Source of the DNA: DATAGF01 sp963813355
GTDB lineage: Bacteria > Actinomycetota > Thermoleophilia > Miltoncostaeales > Miltoncostaeaceae
Length of the DNA stretch: 50,988 nt
Reading direction: 5' to 3'
Assembly (NCBI GenBank): GCA_963813355.1
Contig: CAWEYS010000028.1
Span: forward strand, 1-50,988
Shown here: positions 43,101-50,988 of the stretch, piece after piece
Position numbering within the stretch: position 1 is the first letter of the stretch
Layout of the letters: each line of letters opens with the position of its first letter
Notes under the pieces: model-generated
Seen by the model: the letters and a program-made list of their open reading frames with translations, nothing else
Told to the model about the DNA's origin: nothing
The model's database searches: none
Made by a program: the position numbers and the translations under genes

Positions 43101-43155
43101 GCCGCAGCTTGGCGACGATCATCCTGCGAGAGCTCATCTGCGCGGTCGGCCGCAT
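40105..43155 (-). CDS. MalT-like STAND ATPase regulator with winged helix and BTAD
   Basis: A 1016-residue regulator. N-terminal STAND ATPase: VVLVIAGAGAGKTTAAARFL (Walker A), WTIVLDDLHHLEPD (Walker B), MalT-type FSLDETQALLEARQ. A TPR-like helical middle follows (about 350-740). The C-terminal SARP-like part is RVRTLGTPGLELDGQPVANV (winged helix, about 790-880) and a BTAD domain (about 895-1016: DPYREDAWQELMRVQA). The DNA-binding domain is thus OmpR-like rather than LuxR-like. It lies between two ADC-family genes, divergent from the second, and is the obvious regulator of them. ATG 43155 is used; later ATGs before IVAKLRPPPL are possible. Confidence 0.85.
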   Translation of the reverse strand: MRPTAQMSSRRMIVAKLRPPPLAAVLIPRPRVQEALAGASGGHRVVLVIAGAGAGKTTAAARFLEERPGRTAWLSLDPSDTAAGRFVSYLAAAVGRAEPRLETMVQDSLADGLLTEDCAGLLAERLGPGWTIVLDDLHHLEPDAPALGPLRAFLRYMPADALAVLVSRRMPSVDLFHGLLTDQLSGVFDDELAFSLDETQALLEARQVDVDPRAVHGATGGWAAGIVFEALRRPASRSALPTTEGPLFSYLGDEILHELTPRLRRALLRTAVLDAVTDERLARLPAERPPVMVEELARLHLPATAEPQGLRYHPQFREFLEYRLRRELPGEVPRLLESYGRLLAEEGFIEEAVDVLLQSGRREEAESLAESTVKALRRRGDWSKMLSWTEALGEDALRRRPILREAQVRALLNARRQEELEDLVHEMLASGEVGELIESAPDVAAWAVWALHGSGEWAKLVPLLPPRGRSRVAEVMRYMLVSSCAREPPEDLAESALGRTHPLHVVLQEALYFQGRLRAASLLADVAAAAAGPVTAAVAQVHKVNVLRARGETAAARRVLETVPASIRSSRFIEFWLHAEAELCLEEGNGERALELIRSAREVSARHGWRVGDNAIFGAVEGRMLVRLGSAEAAVPVLTSVRAWCAERGLASFREWAEAWLGAAMLVLDRPADEARSLLAQTVAGMRRARRHLELPAAAVFLAEAEWRAGDADAHDAAADAAYAAAEDCGTLHPLAAALELMPGVLARRLDSEALDSERRWRTLVPRSPSAVAALATEHARLRVRTLGTPGLELDGQPVANVPLKAVELAAEIARAGPPGIARSQLVSTLFEGSRDGPNYLRQLVFRLRRALPAELELRSSGTKLAWRPAEAVASDDALLESLHGRVRVEVGQGLTETLERALELVERGQYMEGLDDESVVERRRSLTGLAMDVRLDYARAMRVAGAPGRALSALTAAIDADPYREDAWQELMRVQAGLAGPAAVARVFLDCRRSLSEVGLEPSGETRVMLERLRG

Positions 43156-43342
43156 TCCCTAACGACCCTCTGATGGCGGCGACGCCGGGCGCCGTGCGCG
43201 ACCTTCCGGCCTCTAACGAGCCCGGACATAGCGTGGCTCGCGCAGGGCACCGCCGACCCGCCCGGGCGCCCACGATACCCAAAAGGGGCCTCGGGAGCTC
43301 CACGCGGGCCGCGGTGGACACCTCGTCGAGAGAGGCATCCGG

Positions 43343-44359
43343 ATGGCTGAGCTGACGGTCAGGAGCACCCCGTGGATCGAGTCGGGCGACGCGCCGCCGC
43401 TGCCGCTCGATCGCGATCCCCGCGACATCATCTCCCAGGCGGTCGCCGACCCGCTCTACGACTACGACATCGTCCCGCTGACGTACACCAACTCGCGGTG
43501 GTCGGCGTTCTTCTACCGGGCCGACGAGGCGGACCTGAAGGAGATCCTCCCCAAGTGCCTCGAGCTCGAGGACGACGTCGTGGAGTTCTGGTACGTCGAC
43601 CACAACCACACGGGGGTCGGTCCGTACGGCGAGGTCGGGGTCACGATCGCCGCGAGCCACAAGACCGGCGACGGCCGGACCTACTACGGCGGCTACTACC
43701 CGTACATGTGGCTGACCGCCGCGATCGGCGTCGCCGCCGGCCGCGAGCCCTTCGGCTTCCCGAAGAAGATCGCCTACATCGTCACCCAGGAGCACGGCGG
43801 CAAGGAGGACGACGGCTACGGCGGCTTCGGCAACGAGTACTTCAACTTCACGATGGAGCGGCGCGGCTACCTGGTCCACACCGCCACCGGTAAGTACGAC
43901 GACGGCGAGCTCCCGGCCAAGCCGGCCTTCTACGGCGACCCGGCGTACGGGCGCATGAACCTCAGGCTCGTCACGGACCCCAGCCTGCGGACCACCAAGT
44001 GGGACCTGACCTACATCCCGTCGGAGGTCACCCCGGCGCTGGCGCAGGGGATGGGCAGGCCCGAGACCGCAGGCCAGCACCGCTTCCAGCTCAAGCCGGA
44101 GTCGATCCGCACGGCGTCGGCGGGCGCCATCCGCAGCTGGATCCTCCAGGCGACCCCCTGGGACAACGTGGGCGCGCTCCTTCCGGTGAAGGAGCTGCTG
44201 GGGCTCATGAGCTTCAGCTTCGACCTGGTGATCCCCGGCGCCGAGACGATCTGGACCCAGACGATCGAGCGCACCGCCGAGGACATCGGCGACCTCATGT
44301 TCGCCACGCCGTTCGAGTACACGATGCGCCACCGCTTCCCCAAGCCGCCCGGCGTCTAG
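43343..44359 (+). CDS. Acetoacetate decarboxylase-family protein 2
   Basis: A 338-residue paralogue of the 38986 gene with FGFPKKIAY (K141/K142 as the catalytic pair), EFWYVDHNHTGVGPYGE, SRWSAFFYRADEAD and PESIRTASAGAIRSWI. It is divergent from the regulator, with 187 bases between starts, the likely promoter region. The following YaaH-type transporter starts 77 bases later beyond a hairpin. The set suggests uptake and breakdown of short keto or carboxylic acids, an inference from context. Confidence 0.85.
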   Translation: MAELTVRSTPWIESGDAPPLPLDRDPRDIISQAVADPLYDYDIVPLTYTNSRWSAFFYRADEADLKEILPKCLELEDDVVEFWYVDHNHTGVGPYGEVGVTIAASHKTGDGRTYYGGYYPYMWLTAAIGVAAGREPFGFPKKIAYIVTQEHGGKEDDGYGGFGNEYFNFTMERRGYLVHTATGKYDDGELPAKPAFYGDPAYGRMNLRLVTDPSLRTTKWDLTYIPSEVTPALAQGMGRPETAGQHRFQLKPESIRTASAGAIRSWILQATPWDNVGALLPVKELLGLMSFSFDLVIPGAETIWTQTIERTAEDIGDLMFATPFEYTMRHRFPKPPGV

Positions 44360-44374
44360 GCCGGAGCGCAGCCA

Positions 44375-44406
44375 GGGCCCCGGCGGGTGCACAGCCGCCG
44401 GGGCCC
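44375..44406 (+). terminator. Hairpin between adc-like gene 2 and the transporter
   Basis: GGGCCCCGGCGG (44375-44386) pairs perfectly with CCGCCGGGGCCC (44395-44406), 8-base loop, then C-rich sequence. It is a terminator or attenuator. Confidence 0.5.
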
Positions 44407-44436
44407 CCCTGCCCGATCCCCGGATAAGGAGGGACC

Positions 44437-45042
44437 ATGGAACGAGGCGACCCCCAGTTGGTGGCCGCGCCGGTCTTCACGATCGGCTCGATCGCCCTCG
44501 CCTTTCAGCTCGTCGATTACGTCGGCCAGGCGGCGGTCGGTGCGCCGCTGGCGATCATCCTCGGCTGCACCGGCATCTTCCTTCTCGTGTCGACGCTCTG
44601 GGCCGCCTATGCGGGGCAGTCCTTCGTGGCCTGCTTCGCAGGAACGTTCGGCGGGTTCTGGATCGGATATGGCCTGCTCGTGCTGGCGCTGATCCACGGC
44701 TGGTTCGCGATCCCGCCCGAGGACATCCAGCGCACCGTCGCGGTCTTCGCGATCGCCTTCGCGTCGTTCTTCCTCTTCCTCGCGCTGGCGAGCCTGCGGC
44801 TGCCGATCATCTACTTCCTCATCTTCATCCTGGTGGTCGCGGCGCTCTGCTTCGTCGCCGCCGCCTACCTGATGACGCCGGTCAACACCGACCTGCTCAA
44901 GGTCGCCGGCTACATCACGTTCGTGTTCGCGGGCCTCGGCATGTTGCTGTCGTGGACCGTGATGAACCTGTCCCTCGGCGGGCCCGCCTTCCCGCCGCTG
45001 GGACCGACGCTCATAAAGCCCCGGCCGGCGCCGCCGGCGTAG
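44437..45042 (+). CDS. GPR1/FUN34/YaaH (SatP) family acetate transporter-like protein
   Basis: A 201-residue protein with six hydrophobic helices. It starts GDPQLVAAPVFTIGSIALAF (a variant of the family NPxGL region) and includes LGCTGIFLLVSTLWAAYAGQ, TFGGFWIGYGLL and the helix IIYFLIFILVVAALCFVAAA. SatP-type proteins carry acetate, succinate or ammonium. ATG 44437 has a strong AAGGAGGG site. Following an ADC-family gene, small-acid transport fits, although this copy lacks the canonical NPAPLGL motif. Confidence 0.8.
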   Translation: MERGDPQLVAAPVFTIGSIALAFQLVDYVGQAAVGAPLAIILGCTGIFLLVSTLWAAYAGQSFVACFAGTFGGFWIGYGLLVLALIHGWFAIPPEDIQRTVAVFAIAFASFFLFLALASLRLPIIYFLIFILVVAALCFVAAAYLMTPVNTDLLKVAGYITFVFAGLGMLLSWTVMNLSLGGPAFPPLGPTLIKPRPAPPA

Positions 45043-45142
45043 GCGCGCGAGGGGCAGCCGTTCGACCCCGGCGTCACTCTTGCCGCACGCCCGCAGCGGT
45101 GCCGATCGACGGCGCGGGCACCGAAGGTCAGCTGCGCACGCC

Positions 45143-45175
45143 GCCGGGCCGGGCGCCTCGCGTCCGGCCCGGCGA
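45143..45175. terminator. Bidirectional terminator-like hairpin
   Basis: CGCCGGGCCGG (45143-45153) pairs perfectly with CCGGCCCGGCG (45165-45175), 11-base loop, between convergent stops at 45042 and 45180. Confidence 0.5.
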
Positions 45176-45179
45176 GCGG

Positions 45180-45620
45180 CTACGGCGCGCGGCCGTCCTC
45201 GAGGAGTGACCTGAGCCGCTCGAGGTCCCTCCTCAGCCCCGAGCGGACGAGCCGCCCGAGGAGCGGGCCGAGCAGCCGCATGCCGCCGGTCGGCTGCAGC
45301 TCGACGAGGTAGGTGAAGACGGCGCCCGTCCCCGCCTCGTCGGCCCGCACCGCCCGGCCGCCGGCGACGCCGCCGATCGTCCCCGCCCCGCTGAACCGGT
45401 AGGAGGCGCCGGGGTCGAGCTCCGTGACGACCGTGTCCGCGACGTAGTCGCGGCCAGAGGACCGGACCACCTCGTGCACCCTGGTGCCGATCGCCGGGCC
45501 GCCGGGCGGGTCGGGCGACATCTCGCGGAGCCCCGCGCGCCACTGCGCGTCGAAGCCGTAGTCGGCGATCGCGTCCCAGACCTCGGCCGGCGGCCGGGCG
45601 ATCCCGACCGACTCCTCCAC
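45180..45620 (-). CDS. SRPBCC family protein
   Basis: A 146-residue polyketide-cyclase/SRPBCC domain: VEESVGIARPPAEVWDAIAD, WRAGLREMSPDPPGGPAIGT, LDPGASYRFSGAG, AVFTYLVELQPTGG, then the C-terminal helix DLERLRSLLEDGRAP. GTG 45620 is chosen because the fold begins there; longer in-frame starts add unstructured sequence. It is divergent from the GH3 gene, with starts 135 bases apart. The ligand is unknown. Confidence 0.75.
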   Translation of the reverse strand: MEESVGIARPPAEVWDAIADYGFDAQWRAGLREMSPDPPGGPAIGTRVHEVVRSSGRDYVADTVVTELDPGASYRFSGAGTIGGVAGGRAVRADEAGTGAVFTYLVELQPTGGMRLLGPLLGRLVRSGLRRDLERLRSLLEDGRAP

Positions 45621-45754
45621 CGTATGGTCGACCCCACGCCGCCAGTCTCCACCAGCCGGCTGTCCGCCGACAACCTCCCGGCGTTTGGCCCCCGGGGCGA
45701 CCGGGCACCGACTGGTGCGGACGGTTCGAGCCAATTGTGACAAGGGGGGCGGGC

Positions 45755-48067
45755 ATGAGGGGTCGGGGACGCACCGTGGCGATCGGGGTGACGATCGCGG
45801 CGGTCGTCGCCGTGGTGGCGGGGGCGGTGGCCGCCGGCACCCGCTCGAGCGACGAGAGCGCGCTGCAGCCGGCGCGCAGGGCCGCCGACCGAGGCATCGA
45901 GCGCAAGGTCGACGCCCTCCTGGCCAAGATGACGCTCGAGGAGAAGCTGCAGCAGATCCAGCTCCTCTCCGACGGGCAGGTGACCGACGCCGACGCCCGC
46001 GCCGGCGTGGGCGGGGTCTTCAGCCTCACCGACCCGGCCAAGATCGACCACCTCCAGCGGGTGGCGGTGGAGGAGTCGCGGCTCGGCATCCCGATCCTCT
46101 TCGCCTACGACACGATCCACGGCTACCGCACGATCTTCCCGATCCCCCTCGGCGCCGCCAGCAGCTTCGACCCGGCCGTGGCGACCGCCGACGCGACCAT
46201 CGGGGCGCGCGAGACGGCGACCGTCGGGATCAAGCAGGTCTACAGCCCGATGGTCGACCTCTCGCACGAGCCCCGCTGGGGCCGGATCGCCGAGGGCGCG
46301 GGCGAGGACCCGTACCTCGGCGCGGTCTTCGCTGCCGCGCGCGTCAAGGCCGCCCAGGGCAAGAGCTACTCCGCGCCCGAGAAGGTCGTGACGAGCCCCA
46401 AGCACCTGGCCGCCTACGGCCAGCCGGAGGGCGGGCGCGACTACAACACCACCGACATGTCCGAGCAGCGCCTGCGCAACCTCTACCTGCCGCCGTTCAA
46501 GGCGGCGATCGACGCCGGCGCGGACACCGTGATGTGCTCGTTCAACGCGATCAACGGCGTGCCGGGCTGCGCCAACAGCCTGCTCGAGACCGAGATCCTG
46601 AAGGGGGAGTGGGGCTTCGACGGCTTCGTCGAGAGCGACTACACGGCCGTGGCCGAGCTCCGCGCGTGCCCCCCGCGGAAGCCCGACGAGGGGCCGTGCG
46701 GCCACGGCGTCGCGGCCGATGGGCCCGCCGCCGCGCAGGCCGCGCTCAACGCGGGGACCGACTCGGAGATGGTGAGCACGAACATCCGCGACTTCGGCGC
46801 CCAGCTCCTCGCGCAGCGGCGGATCTCGACCTCGCGGATCGATGACGCGGTCCGGCGCATCCTGCGGGTGAAGTTCCGCGCCGGCCTCTTCGACCACCCC
46901 TACGTCGACCAGGCCAAGGCCGTCGACCCGGCCAGCTTCGTGACGGCCGCCGACCGCGCGGCCGCGCGGGCCGCGGCCGGCAAGTCGATGGTCCTGCTGA
47001 AGAACGACGGCGTGCTCCCGCTCGACCCGGCGAAGAGGACCGCGGTGATCGGGCCGTTGGGCGACGACCAGCACGACATGCTGGGGCCGTGGTGGGGGAA
47101 GGGCGTCGACGCCGACGTCGTGTCGGTGCTGACCGGGATCCGGGCGCAGAGCCCGGGCGCGACCTTCGCCCAGGGGTGCGCGATGGTCAACAAGGACCCG
47201 CCCGACCTCACGCCCGCGGATGAGTGCGGCTCGGACGCCGGCTTCGCGGAGGCGGTGGCGGCGGCGAACGCGGCCGACCAGGTCGTCCTCGCCCTCGGCG
47301 AGACCCGCGGGCAGAGCGGCGAGGCCGCCGCGCGCACGCAGATCGACCTCCCCGGGGTCCAGCAGAAGCTGATCGACGCGATCAAGGCCACCGGGAAGCC
47401 GTTCGTCGTGGTGCTCTTCAACGGGCGCCCGCTGACCCTGACCGACGTCGCGGCCTCCTCCCCGGCGATCCTCGAGGCCTGGTTCCCGGGCGTCGAGGCC
47501 GGCAACGCGGTGGCCGACGTGCTCTTCGGGGTGGTGAACCCCGGCGGCAAGCTGCCGGTGTCGTTCCCGCGGGTCCTCGGCCAGGTGCCGATCTACTACA
47601 ACCACGAGCCGACCGGGCGCCCCTGCGACACGGGCGCCAAGTACAACTCGCGCTACCGCGACCTGAACTCGTGCGATCCGCTCTACCCGTTCGGCTTCGG
47701 CCTGAGCTACACGACCTTCTCGATCGCGAACCTGCGCCTCAGCAAGGGGCGGGTCGCGGCGGACGGCGCGCTCACCGCGTCGGTGGACGTGACCAACACC
47801 GGCGGCCGCGCGGGCGACGAGGTGGTGCAGCTCTACATCAACGACCCGGTGGCCAGCATCTCGCAGCCGGTGCGACGCCTGCGCGGGTTCCAGCGGGTGA
47901 CCCTGGAGCCGGGCGCGACCCGCACCGTCAGCTTCACGCTCGACAGGAGCGACTTCGGCTTCTACGACGACGACGGCAACCTGGTCGTGGAGCCGGGCGC
48001 CATCGACGTCTACGCCGGGAACAGCTCGACCGCCGACCTGAAGCGTTCGTTCGTCGTGAAGGGTTGA
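45755..48067 (+). CDS. Exported GH3-family beta-glucosidase-like glycoside hydrolase
   Basis: A 770-residue enzyme with an N-terminal signal or anchor (VAIGVTIAAVVAVVAGAVAA). (beta/alpha)8 domain: MTLEEKLQQIQ, IPILFAYDTIHGYRTIFPIP, SPMVDLSHEPRWGRIAEGAG, KHLAAYGQPEGGRDYN, nucleophile D295 in GFDGFVESDYTAV. An (alpha/beta)6 sandwich and a C-terminal FnIII-like domain follow (LYINDPVASISQPVRRLRGF; FGFYDDDGNLVVEPG). It closely follows the BglX plan for beta-1,4 or beta-1,3 oligosaccharides. ATG 45755 has AGGGGGG upstream; GTG 45737 is also in frame. Confidence 0.9.
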   Translation: MRGRGRTVAIGVTIAAVVAVVAGAVAAGTRSSDESALQPARRAADRGIERKVDALLAKMTLEEKLQQIQLLSDGQVTDADARAGVGGVFSLTDPAKIDHLQRVAVEESRLGIPILFAYDTIHGYRTIFPIPLGAASSFDPAVATADATIGARETATVGIKQVYSPMVDLSHEPRWGRIAEGAGEDPYLGAVFAAARVKAAQGKSYSAPEKVVTSPKHLAAYGQPEGGRDYNTTDMSEQRLRNLYLPPFKAAIDAGADTVMCSFNAINGVPGCANSLLETEILKGEWGFDGFVESDYTAVAELRACPPRKPDEGPCGHGVAADGPAAAQAALNAGTDSEMVSTNIRDFGAQLLAQRRISTSRIDDAVRRILRVKFRAGLFDHPYVDQAKAVDPASFVTAADRAAARAAAGKSMVLLKNDGVLPLDPAKRTAVIGPLGDDQHDMLGPWWGKGVDADVVSVLTGIRAQSPGATFAQGCAMVNKDPPDLTPADECGSDAGFAEAVAAANAADQVVLALGETRGQSGEAAARTQIDLPGVQQKLIDAIKATGKPFVVVLFNGRPLTLTDVAASSPAILEAWFPGVEAGNAVADVLFGVVNPGGKLPVSFPRVLGQVPIYYNHEPTGRPCDTGAKYNSRYRDLNSCDPLYPFGFGLSYTTFSIANLRLSKGRVAADGALTASVDVTNTGGRAGDEVVQLYINDPVASISQPVRRLRGFQRVTLEPGATRTVSFTLDRSDFGFYDDDGNLVVEPGAIDVYAGNSSTADLKRSFVVKG

Positions 48068-48237
48068 GGCAGGGGAGCGGCGTCATGACCACCCTCGCGA
48101 CCGGGAGATCGCCGCAACCTTCGCCGGACGCCTGCGTTTGAAGCGGTGGAGGCTCGTCCGCCGGGCGGGTCGCCCGAAGGCTCACCACGAGGACGGGCTG
48201 GACCCGAGGCCGCCGTTCGGCGGATGATGCCGCGGTC

Positions 48238-49602
48238 ATGGCGGATGCGATCCAGGAGCGGCCGCGCACGACCTCCGGGCCGCCGGGCCCGGGCCGGCGC
48301 GGCTCGCTGCGGCTGATCGGCGAGAGGCGCCGCGACCCCATCGGCATGTTCGAGCGCCTGCGCGACGAGCACGGGCCGTTCGTGCGGTTCCGCATGGGCC
48401 CGCTGGACATGTACCTGGTGACCGAGCCCGACCTCGTGCAGCAGGTCTTCACGACCTACGCCTCCCGCGTGCGCAAGGGGCGGATCTTGGAGGGCGCGAG
48501 GGTGGTCCTCGGCGACGGCCTGCTGACCGCCGAGGGCGAGCACCACCGCCGCCAGAGGCGGCTGATCCAGCCGGCCTTCCACCACGAGCGTCTCGACGGC
48601 TACGCCCGGATCATGTCGCGCCGGGGCGCCGAGGCGGCCGACCGCTGGGGCGACGGCGAGGTCATCGACGTCTTCCGCGAGATGAGCGCCCTGACGATGG
48701 GCGTCGTGGGCGAGGCCCTCTTCGGGACCGAGCTGGGGGACGAGTTCGGGCGCGTCGAGGAGGCGCTGGTCGACGTCTTCCGTGGGTTCGACCTGCTGGT
48801 GCTGCCGTTCGCGGGCGTGCGGATGCGCATGCCGACGCGCACGGTCCGGCGGTTCGCGGCCGCGAAGGCCGACCTCGAGCGGATCGTCAACGGCGTCATC
48901 GCCGATCGGCGCGCGGACGGCCGCGACCGCGGCGACCTGCTGTCGATGCTGCTCGCCGCCCAGGACGCCGAGGACGGCGCCGCGATGACCGACGAGGAGG
49001 TGCGCCACGAGGTCATGACCCTGTTCGCCGCCGGCCTCGAGACGACCGCCAACGCGCTGACCTTCACCTGGTACCTGCTGGCGCGCCACCCGGCGGCCGA
49101 GGAGCGCCTGCGGGCCGAGGCGGCCGCCCTCGACGGCGATCCCGGGCTGGACGACCTGCCCCGCCTGCCCTTCGCGCAGCGGGTGCTGCAGGAGTCCCTG
49201 CGCCTCTACCCGCCCGGCTGGATGCTCGCGCGGCGCTGCCTGGAGGAGATCCCGCTCGGGGGCTACGTCGTCCCCGAGGGCGGCCTCGTGCTGATGCCGC
49301 CGTACCTCCTGCACCGCGACCCGCGCTTCTGGCCCGAGCCCGAGCGCTTCGACCCGGACCGCTGGCGCGAGGGCGGCGGCGCGCCGCCCCACCGCTTCTC
49401 GTACTTCCCGTTCGGCGCCGGCCCGCGCAAGTGCATCGGGTCGAGCTTCGCGTCGGTCGAGGGCGCGCTGCTGCTCGCGGTCATCGCCCGCCGCGTCCGG
49501 CTCGAGGCGGTCTCGGACGACCCGCTCGAGCTGCAGCCCCAGATCACCCTTCGCCCGCGCGGCGGCGTGCCGATGCGGGTGCGCGCCGCCGCGGTGGCAT
49601 GA
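48238..49602 (+). CDS. Cytochrome P450
   Basis: A 454-residue soluble P450 without a membrane anchor. I-helix AGLETTANAL (265-274), K-helix ESLRLYPP (E319, R322), PERFxPxRW region FDPDRWREGG, heme loop FPFGAGPRKCIGSSFA with C399. The PGPGRRGSL start and heme loop resemble class CYP102/CYP110-like actinobacterial enzymes that hydroxylate fatty or terpene-like substrates; substrate unknown. Electron partners are not adjacent. Its TGA overlaps the ATG of the flavoenzyme (ATGA), so the two are made together. The 170 bases before it show nothing clear. Confidence 0.92.
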   Translation: MADAIQERPRTTSGPPGPGRRGSLRLIGERRRDPIGMFERLRDEHGPFVRFRMGPLDMYLVTEPDLVQQVFTTYASRVRKGRILEGARVVLGDGLLTAEGEHHRRQRRLIQPAFHHERLDGYARIMSRRGAEAADRWGDGEVIDVFREMSALTMGVVGEALFGTELGDEFGRVEEALVDVFRGFDLLVLPFAGVRMRMPTRTVRRFAAAKADLERIVNGVIADRRADGRDRGDLLSMLLAAQDAEDGAAMTDEEVRHEVMTLFAAGLETTANALTFTWYLLARHPAAEERLRAEAAALDGDPGLDDLPRLPFAQRVLQESLRLYPPGWMLARRCLEEIPLGGYVVPEGGLVLMPPYLLHRDPRFWPEPERFDPDRWREGGGAPPHRFSYFPFGAGPRKCIGSSFASVEGALLLAVIARRVRLEAVSDDPLELQPQITLRPRGGVPMRVRAAAVA

Positions 49603-50988
49603 CGCGCGCGCCGGATCCGGTCCCGAGCGCACGCGCCCTCACGCGCCGGCGCCTGCTCGCCGAGGCGGGCGCCGCGGCGGTCGCAGTCGGGGCGCTGCCC
49701 GCCTGGAGCCGCGCGTCGGCCCGGCGCCGCGACCGGACCGCCGCCGAGCTCCGGCGCCTGGCGGCCCTGGTCCGCGGGCCGGTCGTCACCGCGTCCGACC
49801 CGGCCGGGCTGGCCGTCGCCGCCCAGCTCTACAACAGCCGCTTCGACGGCGCGCAGCCGCTGGCGGTCGTCTACGCCCTCGACGAGCGCGACGTCCAGGC
49901 GACGGTGCGCTGGTCGGCCCGCACCGGCGTGCGCATCGCCGCGCGCTCCGGGGGCCACTCCTACGGCGGCTACTCCAACCCGACGGGCGGCGTGCTGCTC
50001 GACGTCACCGGCATCCGCGGCACCCGGGCCCGCCCCCGCGACCGCCGGGCCGCGATCGGGGCCGGCTCGGAGCTGAGCGAGGTCTACACGGCGCTGGCCG
50101 GGGTGGGGCAGACGATCCCGGCGGGCACCTGCCCGACCGTCGGCATGGCGGGGCTCGCCCTGGGCGGCGGGGTCGGCTTCGTCGGGCGGCGCTGGGGCAC
50201 GACCTCGGACAACGTGCTCGCCCTGCGCATCGTCACGGCCGACGGCCGCGCCCGCACGATCGACCGCCGCCGCGACGAGGACCTCTACTGGGCCTGCCGG
50301 GGCGGCGGGGGCGGCAACTTCGGCGTCGTCACCGCGTTCCTCATGCGCACCTTCCCGACCGACCCCGCCTCGACCTTCGTGCTCACCTACGACTGGAGCC
50401 AGGTCGTCGACGTCGTCCAGGCCTGGCAGGCGTGGGCGCCCGAGGCGCCGGACGACCTCTTCTCGATCTGCTCGATCCAGACCGGCACGACGGTGCCGAG
50501 CCTGCGGGTCTCGGGCCAGATCTTCGGCCCCGAGAGCGCCATCCCGGCGGCCATCGCGCCGCTCACGTCGGCGGTCGCGCCGGTCTCGATGACGATGGGA
50601 ACCAAGAACTACGCCGAGGCGATCTCGTTCTGGGCCCAGTGCACCCAGTACGCCGCGGCCCAGTGCGCGCGCCAGGAGGAGAACCCGGACGGGGACGTCC
50701 CCCGGCGCAACTTCTGGGGCAAGTCGCAGTACGTCGACCGGCCGGTGCCGGCCGCGGCGGGCGCGGTGATCCGCGACTTCATCGACCGGCGCCAGGCCGA
50801 CAGCGCGCTCGGCCTCGGCGAGATCCTGCTCGACTCCTACGGCGGCGCGCTCAACCGGCCGGCGCCCGACGCGACCGCCTTCGTGCACCGCGACAACCTG
50901 TTCTCGATGCAGTACGTCGTCTACTGGGACGACCCGTCGGGGGAGGACGCCAGCGTCGCCTGGATCCGGGCGTTCCACCAGGCGATGG
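49599..50988 (+). CDS. Tat-exported berberine-bridge-type FAD oxidase (3' truncated by window)
   Basis: 463 residues before the right edge. The N-terminus has a Tat signal (LTRRRLLAEAGAAAVAVGAL). The PCMH FAD domain shows RIAARSGGHSYGGYSN with H120 and PAGTCPTVGMAGLALGGGVG with C178. These are the two residues that bind FAD covalently in bicovalent BBE-like oxidases. Later GGGGGNFGVVTAFLMRTF closes the FAD domain and FWGKSQYVDRP lies in the substrate domain. The C-terminal BBE motif would lie beyond the window. ATG 49599 overlaps the P450 stop. The family oxidises sugars, alcohols or alkaloid-like substrates. Confidence 0.9.
   Translation, partial: MTRAPDPVPSARALTRRRLLAEAGAAAVAVGALPAWSRASARRRDRTAAELRRLAALVRGPVVTASDPAGLAVAAQLYNSRFDGAQPLAVVYALDERDVQATVRWSARTGVRIAARSGGHSYGGYSNPTGGVLLDVTGIRGTRARPRDRRAAIGAGSELSEVYTALAGVGQTIPAGTCPTVGMAGLALGGGVGFVGRRWGTTSDNVLALRIVTADGRARTIDRRRDEDLYWACRGGGGGNFGVVTAFLMRTFPTDPASTFVLTYDWSQVVDVVQAWQAWAPEAPDDLFSICSIQTGTTVPSLRVSGQIFGPESAIPAAIAPLTSAVAPVSMTMGTKNYAEAISFWAQCTQYAAAQCARQEENPDGDVPRRNFWGKSQYVDRPVPAAAGAVIRDFIDRRQADSALGLGEILLDSYGGALNRPAPDATAFVHRDNLFSMQYVVYWDDPSGEDASVAWIRAFHQAM

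Noticed and set aside
38447..44392. A 1981-codon minus-strand open frame and a 1384-codon plus-strand frame over the same region
   Set aside because: Both are third-position GC shadows. The frames carry Arg/Gly/Ala/Pro repeats and conflict with the clear ADC, regulator and transporter genes. Only the last 143 codons of the minus frame (GFA) are real.
1..50988. CRISPR arrays, complete insertion sequences, complete prophage
   Set aside because: No regularly spaced repeats, cas genes, transposase motifs or phage structural genes were seen on either strand.

Overview
The window is about 51 kb of very GC-rich DNA with GTG/TTG starts, many 4-base stop/start overlaps and strong GGAGG ribosome sites. 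This, with DevS-type GAF kinases, DUF1918, GFA, Tat-exported flavoenzymes and BTAD regulators, points to an actinomycete. Thermoleophilia would fit but cannot be proven from sequence alone.

Layout. 1-652 is the decayed C-terminus of a MobF/TraA-type relaxase-helicase, the edge of an old conjugative element. 768-2503 is a PiT phosphate transporter with its DUF47 partner. 2618-30754 is a compact stress cluster: membrane protein, lipoprotein serine hydrolase, small protein/Hsp20/GNAT-acyl-CoA synthetase, Nramp/GNAT, three FAD oxidoreductase paralogues, tandem SRPBCC/PfkB kinase/GAF histidine kinase/NarL regulator, ABC exporter plus P1B ATPase, universal stress protein, CBS-DUF1918/zinc ribbon, APH-like/P-loop protein and a CBS/P-loop NTPase fusion. 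30755-34400 is a decayed accessory zone with a tRNA 3' half, a DHFR-like enzyme and relics of SnoaL, HNH and hydrolase genes. 34537-38880 holds small detoxification-type genes, including an ArsR-led operon. 38986-45042 pairs two acetoacetate-decarboxylase-like genes around a MalT/BTAD regulator, followed by a YaaH-type transporter. 45180-50988 has SRPBCC, a GH3 glycosidase, a cytochrome P450 and a Tat-exported berberine-bridge-type flavoenzyme running off the end.

The main discovery candidate is a regulon. At least nine transcription units, possibly thirteen, carry a palindrome TGCGG-N5-CCGCA centred about 65 bases before the predicted transcription start. Most have a second palindrome (CCGGGGCGGCCCCGG-like) 21-23 bases downstream, centred near -43. 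At the best sites a -10 hexamer of the form nAnnnT ends six or seven bases before the start codon, implying leaderless mRNAs. Two copies (13854 and 28166) serve divergent promoters at the same 57-base spacing on the minus side. The gene content (Hsp20, USP, CBS, PfkB, P-type ATPase, APH/ATPase, heme-GAF kinase and response regulator) matches the mycobacterial DosR/DevR dormancy regulon and the Streptomyces OsdK/OsdR cluster by family. The kinase-regulator pair sits in one of the controlled operons, suggesting autoregulation.

Many genes left of about 34 kb are split by single-base frameshifts, some in homopolymers, while 34-51 kb reads cleanly. Most are probably assembly indels rather than true decay, and such genes are listed as one CDS across the break.
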